From Rhizoclosmatium globosum (Eukaryota > Chytridiomycota > Chytridiomycetes > Chytridiales > Chytriomycetaceae), in contig MCGO01000063.1 in assembly GCA_002104985.1 (NCBI GenBank), positions 124,001-188,000 of the forward strand: a stretch of DNA of 64,000 bases, read 5' to 3'. Positions 13,035 to 24,780 of this stretch are shown in pieces; positions within the stretch are counted from its first letter, which is position 1; each line of letters starts with the position of its first letter. Below the pieces are notes generated by a model that saw only the letters and a program-made list of their open reading frames with translations, made no database searches and was not told the origin of the DNA. Position numbers and translations under genes: made by a program.

Positions 13035-13145
13035 CAACGGAGCTCAATAGTCAAAGGGATCTCATTTCCAACAGGATCTCACAAGCCAACAGGATCTCAT
13101 TGCCAACGGGATCTCATAAACCAACAGGATCTCATACGTCAACTG
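13035..13145 (-). repeat. 18-bp direct repeats downstream of A3
   Basis: Five or so GGATCTCA units (for example AACAGGATCTCATTGCC) beyond the A3 stop. Confidence 0.7.
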
Positions 13146-13231
13146 CACACCCAGTCAACAAAATACCATCTTTGGGATCTCATGAGCCTAACCACCAGAA
13201 TCTTCAAACTTGACATGGCCACATACTTCTT

Positions 13232-14118
13232 TCAAGGACGTCCGTTCATTTCAGTAAGTCTTGCCGATCTTCGAGGAACTTGGGCCTGTTGCGACGCGAT
13301 TCTTGCACTTCGTCTTGGTGCTCCGTTCTCAACTTTGACTGAAGCTGCCTTCTTTTTCTTTGGAACATTAACAGCGACTTGAACAACGACTGGGACAACA
13401 ACTTCGGCAACCTCGTCTTCCAACGCGACTTCGACCTCGGCAACCTCAACTTCAACAGCGACTTCAGTCTCCTCTTCAGCATCGGCAGTGAATACGTGAC
13501 GTAACCCACTTGGACCTTGCAACTGAAACTTTCTCTTGTGGTCTGCGTGGTCTCTTGAGTTCCTACGTAGCGGCAGAAGTGCATTCTCGAGAATGACACG
13601 CGTGGCAACCAAGAATCTGGAGAATTTTCGTTGTCTGGGTGTGTTTGTCTTTGTTTGGCGTTTTGCCTTGGTTGGTTTTGGTCTGATTTGGATGAGTTGG
13701 CGCGTAACTGGAGCTGGGCCTTGTGATGGACCTGGTGCAAGAACTGGACGTGTTGTACGTGGAACTGGTGTTGGACGTGGTGCTGGACCGGGTGGTGGAC
13801 CATACATTCGGCGACCAGACATGGGAGCTCTGGCAACTGGGGCAACTTCGACATCTTCGGGAACAACAAGAGTGAGGCGTGGGACTGGAGATCGTACGAA
13901 ATCAAATGGACCATCTGTGTGTTTTGTAATAAAGTTTAGATATTTTGACAAGTGATGAAATGAGAGAGTGGGAGAATAAACAGCAACGAGAATCACTCAC
14001 ACTCAATTCGTGGTCGTTCAGGAAGGGGCTGGGCTTCGGCCGCTGCAGCAATCAAAGTGTCAAATGAATCGGAACCTGAACCAGAAATGTTAGTTTGGTT
14101 AGTTTGTTCCTCAGCCAT
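13232..14118 (-). CDS. A-family protein, copy A3 (two exons, 266 aa)
   Basis: Exon 1 is 14118-14001 and exon 2 is 13914-13232, with an 86-bp intron. The protein is intact, with the same Pro-rich, acidic/Val-rich and double RRSAR architecture. Distinguishing changes are VENGAPRRSAR in place of VENGPPRRSAR and RSARLTEMN at the end. Upstream of MAEEQ this copy has an indel (GTTGACTGG) that breaks the long upstream open frame of the other copies. This is the main reason for choosing MAEEQ as the start. Function is unknown. Confidence 0.8.
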
Positions 14119-14639
14119 AGCAAGGAGAAGGAGGTCAAATCCAGCCAAAGAAGACGATGAAACAACAGGAATATCGGAAAGAGCGCTTTTGGGGACAGGG
14201 ACCCCGGGGGTAACAAATGTGTTTGAGGACACTATTAGGGGCAGTGAAACGATTAGTATTCGGTTTAATAAAGGGTGAATGCGGGATGGTAGTGATAATA
14301 AAGGAGGTGAATGTGAGGTAGAGGGATCCAGTGGTGATGACAATGACAGGCCGTGATGAAGCCGTTTGTAGTTGACTGGTATGATGGTTTGATGAACACC
14401 GGCAATCCCGATCACTAAGCGAGCCAGTGAGCACGTAGGAAGGGTCCAATCCGATCATTCACAGCGTGGTAAAGGTTACGTATTCACAACGGTAAAGCGG
14501 AGTGAGAGGGAATGCACGTACTATTTGTTAGAAAGAAAAAAGGGGACTTTCGCACACGCGTTTGTCCGAAATGCAAAATCTGACAATTCTGACATCCTGT
14601 CAATCAACAAGATTGCTTCAGATAGGCCTTTATTACGAT

Positions 14640-15080
14640 ATGAGATGAAGAATTTGGAACATCCTCTTCTCAAAGACTTGAAAACGGGTACCGCGTTTCA
14701 TGGCTGAAGAAAGGTCATAAATGAGTTTGTGGGATATTTCGTGAATGCAAAACCAGCGTGATAGAATAACTCCAACATGTCTGCAATGGTGAAAATTAGA
14801 TTCGGTGTGGTGAATTTGAACCAATCATCACATTTTCATACTTTCCTCCAGCCGCCTATTCCCATACATATCCAACCATATAGCATTGAACTTCAGCCTG
14901 AGCTCAGCGTAGACTTCTGTAGTTATTAAATGATAATGTTTAGGAGCAGAAGTGTTGGCTGTCTTACATCGGTGTACTCGGCTTCAGCTTCTTCGATTCG
15001 AGACAACCAAAGTCTCATTCTTCATCCCTATCATCCTCTCTCATAATTTAGTCACAGTCTTTCCTCGACGCCGTTACAAT
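14640..15080. repeat. Spacer type 1 after A3
   Basis: Copy of the spacer also at 9700-10200 and 39000-39420. No gene is seen. Confidence 0.6.
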
Positions 15081-16790
15081 CTATGAACGACATAGTCGTC
15101 GTCCATCCTCCCGAAATCCCATTTTTGTTGTTTTTCCATTTTTTGATTCCACCTTTTGTCGAGGCGAAGATGGCTGTGATTGCTGTCTTGCAATACATAT
15201 CTTGATACAGGTGTGCTGATATGTTGGGTCAATCCGTCGGTTCTGTGATTAAGTTGATGTTTGAGCAGATAAGTAGAAGGGACAAGCAAACTTATCTTAA
15301 GATCTACATCATGATGAAAGACAAACCGCTCGCTCCTATATTCGATGTGTTGATGCAGTGGTGTCGGTTGTTGTCCTGTTTGTTGATTAATAAGATTTGG
15401 ATGAAGAAAAAAGGGAAGAGGGGAGACAAAAAATTCTGGTACAAAGCGGCTCCCAGCTAAAACAACTCCAATCCACCTCAACTTTCGTGTACCTTGCCTA
15501 AGACGTTCTGAAGGGTAGGAACCGTTGGAATCCGCCGAATTCGGTGATTATTGATGTGTTTGATGTGTAGATGCAATGTGGAAGTCTTCAAATTGAGTCC
15601 AGAGTGGCCACAACAACATCCAGTTAACTGAGACACAATTTGGAGATCGCTATTGTGAGTTCTGCGGATTTGCATTTTTGAATTTGATGCTCATCACCAC
15701 TTCCACCCAACTCCCCTCATCCCGCCAGACCATCAACGTATTGTCTTCGAGATACAACGACGCCATTCATGGACACTGTGTAAGACGTAGAAACAGTGAC
15801 AGTAGTAGCATCAGTTGCTGTCCGTCCTATAACCTTTCTTCTCCTCCTAATCCTTTTCACCCTCTCTATTTCTCAACTTCCTTCTCCAGTCCATCCATAC
15901 CGTCCATATCTGTTTTTTAGTTCCATTAGACGTAGTTCTGACTCCACTGGACTTCAGTCTCAATGAACTCAGAAAGCGTCGTTCCAACTTCCCCCTCCCC
16001 TCACCTCAACTTATCCAGCAAAATCAGTCGTTCGACAATCCCCATTCCTGTTCCTCCTTCATAGTCAAATCTTGAATTTTAGCGGCATTGGCCAAATCCG
16101 GGCCACCCCATCCCTCCTATTCGTTCATGGTGCTTGGTTGTTGTGACTCAACATGAAACTCCGACTTTGTATCAGTGCTAGACACATTCAAGTCGATCAA
16201 ATTATATTCAATCAAGGATGAATCGAGATGTGGATCAAGGTTGGGATATTAAAGGCGGTGTGGGAGACAAGGACCAAAGGTATGAAGGATGATCCATGAT
16301 ACAGGCTCGATCGCGATTACACGTCCAGTTACGTTACGGATACAATGGACAAGCAATCCAATAATGAATTACGTAATATGGTGTAATTAGAGCAGTGCTG
16401 GATAGTTTGGTGGATGACTGGACATCAATGACTGAACTCAATCAGGGCAACACAACTGATGACAACGCAATATTCGAGTTTCGGCACAGCAAAGTTGAAT
16501 TCATTCTTGATTTAATTGAATGGATACTGGACGGGGCCCAGAGCAGGTGATACTTGAATGAAGGGATCTGGTCAGTGGCGAAGCGTTTCAACGCGTACGA
16601 TTCAAAAGCGAATAAGAACTGTACGTGAACTTAGTAGATTGGACTGCTCAGCAAAGGCGTGAGTGAGTAGTGAGTAGGTCCTGTGGGTAGTTTTGGGTCC
16701 ACAGGTTTTGGGACTAAAGTGAATCAGACTACAACAAACTGTTCTTGACTCTAAAATTCAAAATATAAAGCTGTATTCATTGTTCGTGTT
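15081..16790 (-). repeat. Block B3, third lineage of repeat B
   Basis: The first about 800 bases follow B1 and B2, then the block changes to a lineage shared only with B5 (39421-41140). The part equivalent to the N-terminal B ORF, near 16750-16600, contains stop codons in both lineage-3 copies. This lineage therefore does not encode the small B protein. Confidence 0.6.
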
Positions 16791-16795
16791 TATTA

Positions 16796-17222
16796 TTAAG
16801 TAAACCGGTCAGTCGGTGCCCAAATAGTATTGACAACACATCGACGAAAGGTGAAATAAAAGGGGCTCCAGACAGCGTTCCCAACTAATATGGGCACATC
16901 CACCAGGAGCCAGGTGCATAAACAAGTACAAGAATAATAGAGAATAGTAAATGTTGGGGATGCACTAGCACGAGTTTGTAGGATGAAAACAAGGGCGGTA
17001 TCAACCAAACCCTTTGAAACAGAAGAAAACACGCGAATCGCGATCAGTGAGGAGGCCGACCTTTTTCTGTCACCCAGTTGGATTTGCAGCTGCCGTACTC
17101 ATTGCAAAATAACCAACTGCGGCGAGACAGGTGCAGCCGAAGCCACACCCATCATAGGAGACGTTGTAGAAGTTACAGTGTCTGCAGGACTGTCGCACAG
17201 TAACTCCTCACTGAGAAAATAG
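16796..17222. repeat. 427-bp segment, nearly identical to 41149-41575, open on both strands
   Basis: The segment carries a 78-aa ORF on the minus strand (17032-16796, with several hydrophobic runs) and a 79-aa ORF on the plus strand (16983-17222). In the duplicate the minus ORF is unchanged and the plus ORF differs at very few residues (for example GETGAAEA against GETSAAEA). Neither resembles a family I know. Recent duplication alone explains the conservation, so coding status and strand are open. Confidence 0.4.
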
Positions 17223-17224
17223 TG

Positions 17225-17273
17225 TATCAAGCATCAAGTATCAAGTATCAAGTATCAAATATCAAGTATCAAG
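17225..17273. repeat. 7-bp tandem repeat (TATCAAG)x7
   Basis: Seven consecutive copies of TATCAAG with two single-base variants. The homologous place in the duplicate, near 41575, has only one to two copies, so this microsatellite is length-variable. Confidence 0.9.
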
Positions 17274-17789
17274 TAGATGTAGATGGGGGATTGTAGTAGC
17301 TGGCGGAGGTGTAGATGCCCTTGTGGTTTCACTGATTCTGGAAGGAAGCGACAAAGATCGGATGCTACTGACATAGCTCACAAGGCTGCATATAGAAGTT
17401 AGGCGTGGGATTAGGGCCAGGAAAGATACACACCGGGAAGACTTCAAGTTGTTAAGTCATGTTTTTTGATGCTGACAATTTCGAAACCTGGTTTCCATCG
17501 TCTTTCCTCCAGCACATTTTACTAAATTATCAAACATGAAATCAGACATGTTAACGCTTAAGGCCTGGTAAAGAATACTGTCGATTACAAAGCAACCTAA
17601 AGACGGCTTTTCTAAAGCATTCAGGTGCTTCGAATGGTTTTTAAACTGTTTTACTTTAAATAAAAAGAGGGGAAAAAAGATTGTCAAAACAATCTGTTCT
17701 ATATCCACAATCTTTCATCGTGCTATAGTCCACCAGCTTTCCCTCGGTGGCTTGACAATATTTCAGGTAGTTACAATGTTTTGTTTGTG

Positions 17790-18242
17790 AGGTTTGAATC
17801 CAGTTGCTTACATATGTCCTCCTGTCAGATAACGAGAATGGCACTGAAGAACAAAATTCAAAGTGCTAGAAAGAACAGAGGAAAAAAGGCGATATCCATC
17901 AGGTTGTACTGCATTTGATAGTTGTACCACTGCCATTCTAATATTGAGACTGAATAGCAATTTCGTCATCCCTGACATTATACGAAGACTCGGCCAACCA
18001 GCAAATGATATTCACCCACCTGCGGTGAACCCCGCAGTCATATTGCCCGATCTTCAGTTACATGACGACATTCGACGCGATTTGGAGATTGAGGAAAGAG
18101 TCTTAAGAATCAAAGAGGAGATCAAAGAATTCCACCAGTCTCAGGGAGCTCAGGAACCCGCGGTATACCCAATGTCTGTTTTACTCCGTCAAAGTGCTCT
18201 GCCTATAGTTCAAATCACGGTGTGTAGAAGCTCTTTTTGCTG
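17790..18242 (+). CDS. Gene G1, hypothetical protein (5' part)
   Basis: An open frame from 17863 encodes a charged, probably helical segment (RLGQPANDIHPP, then DIRRDLEIEERVLRIKEEIKEF). An inverted, diverged copy at 21800-21380 keeps the same frame with many substitutions (RLGQQSNNIDPA, DIRRDLENEERVTRINEEIEEF). This implies past selection on the protein. Copy 2 then stops at YPRSI, where copy 1 continues YPMSV. Around 18215-18345 a second frame reads smoothly (EALFAASVITKLIIKIG). The gene is therefore either spliced here or frameshifted. No family is recognised; the LEIEERVLRIKEEI stretch could form a coiled coil. Confidence 0.45.
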
Positions 18243-18275
18243 CTTCAGTTATAACAAAGCTCATCATAAAAATAG

Positions 18276-18653
18276 GTGAAGCCAAACAAATTCAAGCCAT
18301 TGCTTCCTTCATTCTCAGCATGTATGTTGAGTATTGGACTTCTTAAAAATGGATACGTCGCCAGGAAACACATTGCACCCATCGGCCCACTTCCATCTGT
18401 CAAGCATCTTCCTCAATTTGACGACAAAAACTGCACATTTACACCTGGCTGCAAGCACGTTAAAGATCTTTCCACATTGAAAAAGGCCCATTTACAAGCT
18501 CATCTTCGAATGAACAGAGTTTATATTCATGACGAGAAGGCAAGAATGAAGCTCATCTTCCTCAAGAGTTTTCAAAAGACATCAACAAGAATGCCAAATG
18601 GATGGAGCTCCGAAAATGACGGCTTGTTGGTGAAAGGACATGACTTGTTGTGA
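18276..18653 (+). CDS. Hypothetical ORF with a C2H2-like zinc finger (125 aa), possible 3' part of gene G1
   Basis: Residues 53-76 have the pattern Cys-X5-Cys-X12-His-X3-His, and the LKKAHLQAHLRMN end resembles the LKAHLRTH helix of Kruppel-type fingers. The Cys-Cys spacing of five is wider than the usual two to four, so this is a divergent or chance match. The preceding frame (IASFILSMYVEYWTS) ends just upstream at about 18345, which suggests a frameshift or intron joining it to G1. It lies within a 767-base stretch that is absent from the inverted copy G2. Confidence 0.35.
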   Translation: MKPNKFKPLLPSFSACMLSIGLLKNGYVARKHIAPIGPLPSVKHLPQFDDKNCTFTPGCKHVKDLSTLKKAHLQAHLRMNRVYIHDEKARMKLIFLKSFQKTSTRMPNGWSSENDGLLVKGHDLL

Positions 18654-19560
18654 CGAGACTGTTTAAGGAATGATTAGTTTTTCGGAATAAAGAAGTCATA
18701 TCTTCAGAACTCACCATTTTGCTTTCACATCCACATTGAATATTATCTCAAGCCGACAGTAGATATTCACGCCATTTAGCTAGAGCATTTGTCGCCGAAG
18801 TAGAGAAGCTGAAGTTAAATAGAGGCCTATAGTATGAACGCTGTATATGTGTGCCTTGCTACAAGTGACAAAACCAATAACAGTAACATTTGTTCGTCAA
18901 CTGGCTGGAGCTTTTGAGTGATGCAGAAAGATTTGAGACTCGTGGAAATCTGTGGAAAACTCTTTGATGATACTTAGAAATCCATATGGAGTTGTCGCTG
19001 AACGAAATAGCAGGTATGTAAATCAAAGTGTCAATAACCTGGAACAAACAATACACGGTGAATGGGCTCCGAAGCAATACATCAAATGAAGCCAGACGTC
19101 GACGAACGAAGGCTGGTTAATGTCTTGGAGCTGAAGTTACAGATTTAAACGCAAGCTGTCCCAAATGACCCACAGCGCCACTTCAGGCGAAATAAATAAG
19201 CCACTTGAACCGAAGAACTTACAAACGGAAGTCTTGAATGGCAAGTACGCTGCACATGACTATCAAGTTTAAGACAAAGAACGACCAAGGCGGCATCGTA
19301 CGCGGAGAGGAGACAAATATGACACTAACATCTGAATTCGCGTGTAATGCTGACATCGGCGAGCTCACTGAGAGCTGGCAAAGAGTGATAACTGAAACGT
19401 AAAACGCCGGCGATACATCACGCAGAATATTCCCGAAACAAATAAAACAGATACAATGATTCCAAAGTATCAGAGTCAAATGGAGAAGGTGCGTTGTAGT
19501 AAGGTCAAGATGTTGATCTCTGAGTCAAGTTGTTCTGCCGCCAATAATGATAGTAAATAA
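18654..19560. other. No confident gene; 3' homology to G2 near 19010-19190
   Basis: Bases 19010-19190 match the reverse complement of about 21350-21190, including a frame reading NEWAPKQ in G2 and GEWAPKQ here. This shows that gene G homology resumes after the 18243-19010 stretch missing from G2. From 19190 to 19560 I see no preserved frame or repeat. Confidence 0.4.
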
Positions 19561-21060
19561 TTTCTCCCTTCTATACAAGATGTTTTCAAGCAGCGGTGTT
19601 GGTTGTTGTGCAGGTTCTGTGTTTTTCAATAAATGAGATTTGGGAAGAAAAAAGGGGAGAGGGAGACAAAAAATTCTGGTACAAAGCGGCTCCCACCTTA
19701 ACAACTCCAATTCACCTCAACTTTCGCGTACCTTGCTTACGTAGTACTGAGGGGTAGGAACCGTTGGAATCCGCCGAATTCGGTGGTTATTGATGTGTTT
19801 GATGTGTAGATGCAATGTGGAAGTCTTCAATTTGAGCCCAGAGCATCCGCAACAACATCCAATTAGCTGAGACACAATATGGAGATCGCTATTGTGAGTT
19901 CTGCGGATTTGCATTTTTGAATTTGATGCTCATCACCACTTCCACCCAACTCCCCTCATCCCGCCAGACCATCAACGTATTGTCTTCGAGATATAACGGC
20001 ACCTTATTGGGCACTTTGCAAGACGTTAAGTCAGTGGTAGTTGCAGTCGCCATCCATCCCATAACCTTTCTTCCTCGCTCTCCAAATCCTCGCCAGCCCC
20101 AGACTTTATGCATCCTTCTTCCATCCATTCATACCTCTCTCATACTCTGTTTCTTCTCCTTTTTGATGTATTTCTGACTCCACTGGACGCCCACTGAACT
20201 CAGAACAATGTCGTTCCCCAACTCCATACATCTACCTCAACCCATTCAAAATCAGTCGTTGGACCAGCTCCCGTTCTCCATACTCCCGTGCGACAATGCT
20301 TTGAATTCGAAAGCATTTGCGTTCAAGTCCAACGTATCTGCCATTTTCGTACCTTAGTCACCATAAGACTCAACGTAACACCCGCCTTCCCATCCATTAC
20401 ATCAGTGTCGAAACTTAATCATCCAATCGAAGTTGAAGCGATGTAAGGATGGCGGTGAACTTATTAAAGGCTGCGAATGAGATGAGGATAGGCGGTGGAT
20501 CCAACATACAACAGTCATGCACGATCGTGCGAATTCGCACAGTAAGAATATACGGATACAATGACCTAATGGATAGTTGATCAAATGCGTAATATGGCGT
20601 AGTTGGAGCAGTGGTGGGTGGTGTGGATGGAACTGGCTCCTTCAATGACTGAACTCAAGTACGGCAATACGAAGAACGATATATCAATCTTTGAATTCGT
20701 GTACAGTTCCGTTGAAATCGGTGTGTGAGTGGCTGAACCAATACGCACGAATCCGAGCAATGACACTGGAATAGAGGACTGGGGATTACTGGAGCCTCGC
20801 CACGTGTTGGATGCGAGATAGAACACTCATCGTACGTGGACTGAATAGATTGCAACTGATGGTTGAGGTGCGATTGAGTTGGTAGTGTTGGTCCAGTTCG
20901 AGTTGGTTGACCAGTCCGAAAGTTTTGAGACATCTTTCTTTGAACCAACATTGACTCAGGAACAACAAAGGTATGTTTTTCTAATTATGAAATCGTTTGT
21001 TAAGAGTTCAATTAGTGACGGGAAGACTGGATACATCATATGAGCACTCTATTCTCCTCG
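19561..21060 (-). repeat. Block B4
   Basis: B repeat copy most like B2. The minus-strand ORF 20951-20655 starts MLVQRKMSQNFRTGQP and carries the same early frameshift as B2. A short start of block E follows before similarity ends near 21110. Confidence 0.6.
20655..20951 (-). pseudogene. B-family small ORF, frameshifted copy (98 aa)
   Basis: Same organisation as the ORF at 11783-11487: about 80 residues of the B protein, then a shifted, shortened C-terminus. Sharing the same frameshift means B2 and B4 descend from one already damaged copy. Confidence 0.35.
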
Positions 21061-21189
21061 TCTCTAACCGCTTTGCACAAATACATTAAGTCACGAGTAT
21101 TGCTGTTAGTTTGTTCGCGTGAAAAGGACTCATATTGAGCGTCCGAAATTCGGCTCAAGTAGATTGTTTATTTCACCATTAATGGCGCT

Positions 21190-21800
21190 TTAGATCAATC
21201 GAGACCATTTGGATCTAAATCTGTAGCTTCCGAGACATTAACCAGCCTCCGTTGCGTCGAAATCTGGCTTCATTCAATGGGTTGCTTCGGAGCCCATTCA
21301 TTGTGGATAGTTTGTTTCAGGTTATTGAGACTTTGATATCCAGCTAACAAAAGAGTTTCTATACACCGTGATTTGAACAACAGCCAGAGCTCTTGGACGG
21401 AATTAAATAGATCTTGGGTATTCCACAGGTTCTTGAACTTCCTGAGACTGGCGGAATTCTTCGATCTCCTCGTTAATTCTTGTGACTCTTTCCTCGTTTT
21501 CTAAATCACGTCGAATGTCTTCGTGCAACTGAATAGCAGGCAATATGACTGCGAGATGTGCCGCAGCTGGGTCAATATTATTTGATTGTTGGCCGAGTCT
21601 TGGTATGAAGTCTGGGATGACGAAGCTGCTGTTCAGTCTTAATATTAGAATGACAGTGGTACAACTGTCAATTACAGTACAACCTAATGGATATTGTCCT
21701 TTTTCCTCTCTTCAATTTAGCTCATTGAATTTTATTCTTAAGTGCCATTATCGTTATCTGACCGGAAAACCTATGTAAGCAACTGGATTCAAACCTCACA
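21190..21800 (-). pseudogene. Gene G2, inverted and truncated paralogue of G1
   Basis: Read on the minus strand it follows 17790-18240 and then jumps directly to the equivalent of 19010, lacking the middle 767 bases. The frame IPRLGQQSNNIDPA..EEIEEFRQSQ is conserved, but a stop after YPRSI ends it. It is a deleted or pre-insertion version of gene G and probably not functional. Confidence 0.5.
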
Positions 21801-21900
21801 AACAAACATTGTAACCAAACCATCCTTCTTCTGTAGTGATTTTTGTCATTCTGTGCCAACTATTTAAACCGTCCTCCTTCTGTGACGATTTCTGTCATTT
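21795..21900. repeat. Local duplication at the edge of the C1 fragment
   Basis: Two tandem versions of a roughly 60-base stretch (CCATCCTTCTTCTGT.. and CCGTCCTCCTTCTGT.., each followed by TTTGTCATT or TCTGTCATT and TGTGCCA) lie at the start of the C homology. Confidence 0.5.
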
Positions 21901-22067
21901 TGTGCCACCAGAACAACACTGCCTACTTCCTCCATATCCTCATCAAAATCGCTCCCAAGGAGTCCCACTTCAACGCGGACACGTTCGGCTTTGTGTCGTC
22001 TGTCCATGTTTTTGAAATCAGCCACACAGCTAGTCACGAAGCCGTGTTGAATGCGTTTATGCCGCAA
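21855..22067 (-). pseudogene. C-family protein fragment C1 (C-terminal 65 or so residues)
   Basis: It matches the last third of the 169-aa C proteins at 42632-43141 and 59528-60037, from the HERIQHGFVTSC region to the stop, with a few substitutions (for example NDRNRHRRRTV). Similarity stops abruptly at about 22062, where unrelated sequence begins, so the gene is truncated at its 5' side. Confidence 0.65.
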
Positions 22068-22397
22068 AATCGCGCATCAAGGTCTGAAATGCTTACGACG
22101 GAAGAAACGAAAAAGATACTGGCCGTTCACGTTTGAGTTTGATATCATGCAAGAAGAAATCAGCATCCACACAACTGGCACTTTTTGGGCTTTGCGTTCT
22201 TCAGGGTTCAGCTCAGTAAAATGGGCTATTTGTCAACACGGACCAAACATTGCGTAATGCAAAGTACATAAATTGTGATATATAACCGTACCAATCTTGG
22301 ACTTGTTGAAGTTTCGGTGTTTCAAAATTGGAAAACAAGTAATTGGTAAAGATTCAAACACGAGTTTATATTTCCCTCAAATAAAGACCAAAACACA
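22068..22397. other. No gene seen
   Basis: Sequence between the C1 break and the UGGT stop codon. I see no conserved frame. The last 25 bases, in the UGGT 3' region, match the corresponding region of UGGT copy 2. Confidence 0.4.
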
Positions 22398-24780
22398 TTA
22401 CAGCTCATCGTGGCGTTTCTGCCCAATTGTCTTTGCTGCTTCAGCTTCCACCCTGTCTGCAACAGCTTGAACCTCATTATCCAATTCTGTCCATTCCTTA
22501 ATGATTCTCTTGGCTCGCTTCAACTTTGGTTCCTTTGTCAACGGGTTATTACACAAGTCGATTGTTTTTGCGGTCCTTAGTTCATTGTCCGCACACCACG
22601 TTTCGCACCACAGCCTAACAAAAATTGTTAAGACAGACGTCAATTAAAACGACAAATCCCACCATTCCTTGGGCAACGAAAAGATTGGAATCTCATGAAT
22701 CTTGTTATTCGGCAAGTCTTGATCCAGATTGGCCAAAGAATTAGGGTCGGAACTCAACATTTGATATTGCTGTCGCAACCGATCACCCGCAAGAAGTTGA
22801 CGGAATCTCTTCAAGTCAATCACGTACAATGCCGAAATGTGGTAGGGTCGACCTTGCAAGTGATTCGCCCAATATCCAGTCTTCCAGAATCGGAATCCTT
22901 CCATTTCAGGACGGGAGTCTCCCATAGGCGTGTATCCATATACAGCTCCTTCGAGATCGAGTTCAACGAGCTCTTTCATGTCTGTTCGGACAACTTGATC
23001 GGCGTCAACGAAAATAACCTTGTCCAACCCAACTGGGAAAAGAACATCGAGGAAGAGAATCTTGTAGGCCCAAATGGTTCTCTCCTTACGGGTAGTGGCA
23101 CGAAGCCAATGAGGCCAGTTGTCTGGTTTGATGCGTCAGTGAAAACAAAACAGTAAACAGAAACAGCTAAACACTTACAAGTAATAAACTCATACTCAAA
23201 CCCATATTCTTTCGCCAAATGAGGCACGAAGCTCATGAACTTTGGCGACAAGAAGTTCTCAATCAACCAGAATTTCACCGGACTCTTTGTGTTTCGCATC
23301 ACGGAGAGCATCATGATTCCCATGAACCGTTCATACAAGTGTCCTGACGCAACGGAGAAGATGTTGATGGTCACATTGGATGCCGTTGTTTGAACCCCCT
23401 TCTTGCTGTCTCCCCACACCCTGCTCTTCAATTGATCCCAAACAGCACCAACAGGATCCTTTTTAGTTTTCGCAGCGCTCGAAGGACTGGTAACAGGCAC
23501 ATTGTCCACAGGTTCCAACACATCCTCCGCCTCCATTCCAACTCGCTTTTTCACAACTGGGTAAATCGTAACCCCTTCAAACGAGTCCACAACAACCGTC
23601 GCATATCCATCGCCTTTAGACTCTCCACCTTTCCCCATGTACTTGTCTGGCACAGAATCAATCTGATAAACTTGATTCGACCGTCCCTCTCTCAAACGAA
23701 GCTGCCATACTCCTGGGTTGGCTTTTAACTGGAGATATCCAAGATTCGTCATGGTGATGGTGTCTACAATATGAGGCTTTGATGGGGTTCCCAGAATGAA
23801 TTGAGCTCCGCGTGGTGGAGTTGAGCTGTGAAGTTCACGTGCATGCCCTTCAACGAGAATATTGTTCAGTTGGAAAATGGCGTCCACGTTTTGGCCTGGC
23901 TTCAGAGCATCGAGTTTGAGATTGTCCAAGTCATGAACAGAATCAACAGCACGAACAACCCAAGCTCGAGGAACTACATCAACATGAACAATCAGATGGC
24001 GTAAATGATGGCGTAAATCGAATTGAAGAATGTTTACCATCTAATCCAAGAGTCAACAATGGCTCCGTCGGGATGTTTTTGAACTGAGCTTGCGCTGCAA
24101 CACGTTTTCCTTGACTGTCGTAATGAACTTCCTCCTGGAACACATATCGATAAAATCTTTTGATGGGCAAGTCTTCCAACATTGGAAACGGGTTGAGGAG
24201 GAGCTTGATGCTGACTCCTGGAATCTTGGAAATAACCTACACCAAACGAATAAGTAAACTCCCACGCCATTGTCAAAAGTACCTTGAGAATGGAGCTGAT
24301 CTTTTGCGCGGTTTCACTCAATGGATCAAGAACGACTGTAAATCTCAGTGAAGCTTCAGCGACATCCCCTACAGTGAGGGAACTATTCAACATGTTGTCA
24401 GAAGACCAGCAACAATGAGAAGGAACTTACTATAAATTATCTCCCCAATCCGTCACAGCTCGGTTTTTGCTCGCTGCGTCTCCAGAATCCAACTTACTAC
24501 CTGCCTGTGAAGCAGAAATGGTAGACGATATCTTCATCAAGGCATCAGGTGTCCATCTATCCGAAATTTCAGGTTAACGACAGTTCTTAATCAAGGATAC
24601 ACACTCACGATTCACGATCTTCAACACCACTCAACTCCATCCCATTCAAAGCATCATCAATCCGCTCAACACGATCACGATACTCATTGACAGCCAACAA
24701 CTCGAAATCCTCTTCAGTAAACCGTGCAGGACTTTCAAAAGGCCCCACAACGCGTCCGTTTACCACAACTCCAGATTCAC
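22398..24780 (-). pseudogene. UDP-glucose:glycoprotein glucosyltransferase, C-terminal fragment, copy 1
   Basis: UGGT reglucosylates misfolded N-glycoproteins in the ER lumen. Exons on the minus strand are 24780-24609 (partial), 24556-24431, 24382-24283, 24236-24038, 23973-23179, 23122-22663 and 22614-22398, with introns of 48-64 bp except one of 46 bp. The reading frame is open throughout. It carries the end of a thioredoxin-like region, the beta-rich region and the complete GT24 domain, with FVDADQVV (DxD metal/UDP-binding motif) and [10 protein letters not shown], ending in HDEL. The 5' end is cut at 24780/24781, where the sequence switches to a fragment of block A, so most of the N-terminal folding-sensor region and the signal peptide are missing. 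Copy 2 (52898-56123) is nearly identical and longer. It is called a pseudogene for loss of the N-terminus. Confidence 0.9.

Noticed and set aside
22976..24040. 354-aa single-exon ORF as the UGGT product
   Set aside because: It reads through two introns. The spliced model restores the conserved EFITYNWPHWL and GLDVPRAWVV junctions, so the unspliced ORF is not the protein.
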